Assembly (NCBI RefSeq): GCF_014191545.1
Contig: NZ_AP023361.1
Coordinates: forward strand, 834,501-898,500
Length of the DNA: 64,000 nucleotides
Direction: 5' to 3'
Source: Terrihabitans soli
GTDB lineage: Bacteria > Pseudomonadota > Alphaproteobacteria > Rhizobiales > Methylopilaceae
Shown here: one piece after another, positions 63,856 through 64,000 of the stretch
How positions within the stretch are numbered: the first letter of the stretch is position 1
Layout of the letters: each line of letters starts with the position of its first letter
Made by a program: the position numbers and the translations under genes
Notes under the pieces: generated by a model
Database searches by the model: none
Told to the model about the DNA's origin: nothing
The model's input: the letters and a program-made list of their open reading frames with translations, nothing else

Positions 63856-64000
63856 ATGAGGCTCAAGCCCTTGGCCACACTTCTTCTGCACCACCCGACC
63901 TTTGCCAATCACAAGACCTCGGCCGGCCATCCGGAGAGGCCGGATCGCTACCGCGCGGTCGAGGCGGTTCTGGGCCAGCAGGAATTCGACGGGCTTGTGC
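63856..64000 (+). CDS. Histone deacetylase-fold protein, N-terminal fragment
   Basis: Only the first 48 codons lie in the window. The reading LATLLLHHPTFANHKTSAGH then PERPDRYRAVEAVL carries the H-x-T-x-x-G-H-P-E-R-P-x-R start of the AcuC/class II deacetylase family (acetylpolyamine or protein deacetylases). The ATG at 63856 or a TTG at 63871 could start it. It continues off the right edge. Confidence 0.75.
   Translation, partial: MRLKPLATLLLHHPTFANHKTSAGHPERPDRYRAVEAVLGQQEFDGLV

Overview
The window reads as a chromosomal core segment of a GC-rich alphaproteobacterium, most likely of the order Hyphomicrobiales (rhizobia and relatives). The evidence is a CcrM-type GANTC methyltransferase, an F0 ATP synthase operon with both b and b' subunits (atpI-B-E-F'-F) and no F1 genes next to it, the run mutY - dciA(DUF721) - dsbA - smc, the run ygfZ - tag - HD hydrolase - NrtR-like regulator, and regulatory motifs of alphaproteobacterial type (CtrA, LexA, EcfG). 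I see no rRNA, tRNA, CRISPR array, transposase, phage gene or integrase. Gene density is very high, and only one stretch slightly exceeds 300 bases without a gene (34587-34889).

Layout. 1-12.5 kb: uvrB, a WG-repeat secreted protein, an endonuclease/exonuclease/phosphatase-fold protein, YqgE, a DsbD-like periplasmic protein, a peroxiredoxin, two DMT permeases, thrB-rnhA and ispH. 12.5-24.3 kb: ccrM under a CtrA-like box, a cation diffusion facilitator, mutY, dciA, dsbA, smc, the F0 ATP synthase operon with its own promoter and terminator, a 27-residue membrane peptide and rnhB. 24.3-34.6 kb: a PilZ protein behind a perfect CtrA box, small unknowns, a VOC protein, a radical SAM gene behind a perfect alphaproteobacterial LexA box, a glycosyltransferase, moaB, an AraC regulator, an outer-membrane-type protein, a YpfJ-type zinc metallopeptidase and cydAB. 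34.9-48.1 kb: a family-4-like uracil-DNA glycosylase lacking most cluster cysteines, a large TPR protein with ispE, a polyprenyl diphosphate synthase, trmN6, small secreted Gly-rich proteins, glyQS, an EcfG-type stress promoter driving two tiny membrane proteins, and a pyruvate-phosphate-dikinase-like protein without its ATP-grasp domain. 48.2-64 kb: a SleB-like cell wall hydrolase, a DUF2339 membrane protein, the nrtR/HD/tag/ygfZ operon, pyrC, a HisKA_2 histidine kinase, LysE exporters, TIGR02301/NUDIX genes, a GlcD-type oxidase, a Sua5/TsaC protein and the start of a histone-deacetylase-fold gene.

How the genes work together. DNA maintenance and repair dominate (uvrB, ccrM, mutY, smc, dciA, two RNases H, UDG, tag, a LexA-controlled radical SAM protein). 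Energy conversion (F0, cytochrome bd), isoprenoids (ispE, ispH, polyprenyl synthase), tRNA functions (glyQS, trmN6, Sua5) and envelope functions follow. Cell-cycle control (CtrA/CcrM) can be read directly in two promoters.

I found no convincing wholly new multi-gene system. The items most worth a second look are the ATP-grasp-less PPDK-like protein, the cysteine-poor uracil glycosylase, four well-placed regulatory boxes (LexA, two CtrA, EcfG), and the recurring exact 4-base overlap of stop codons between convergent genes. Start codons are my choices from Shine-Dalgarno spacing and family N-termini; several are GTG or TTG.
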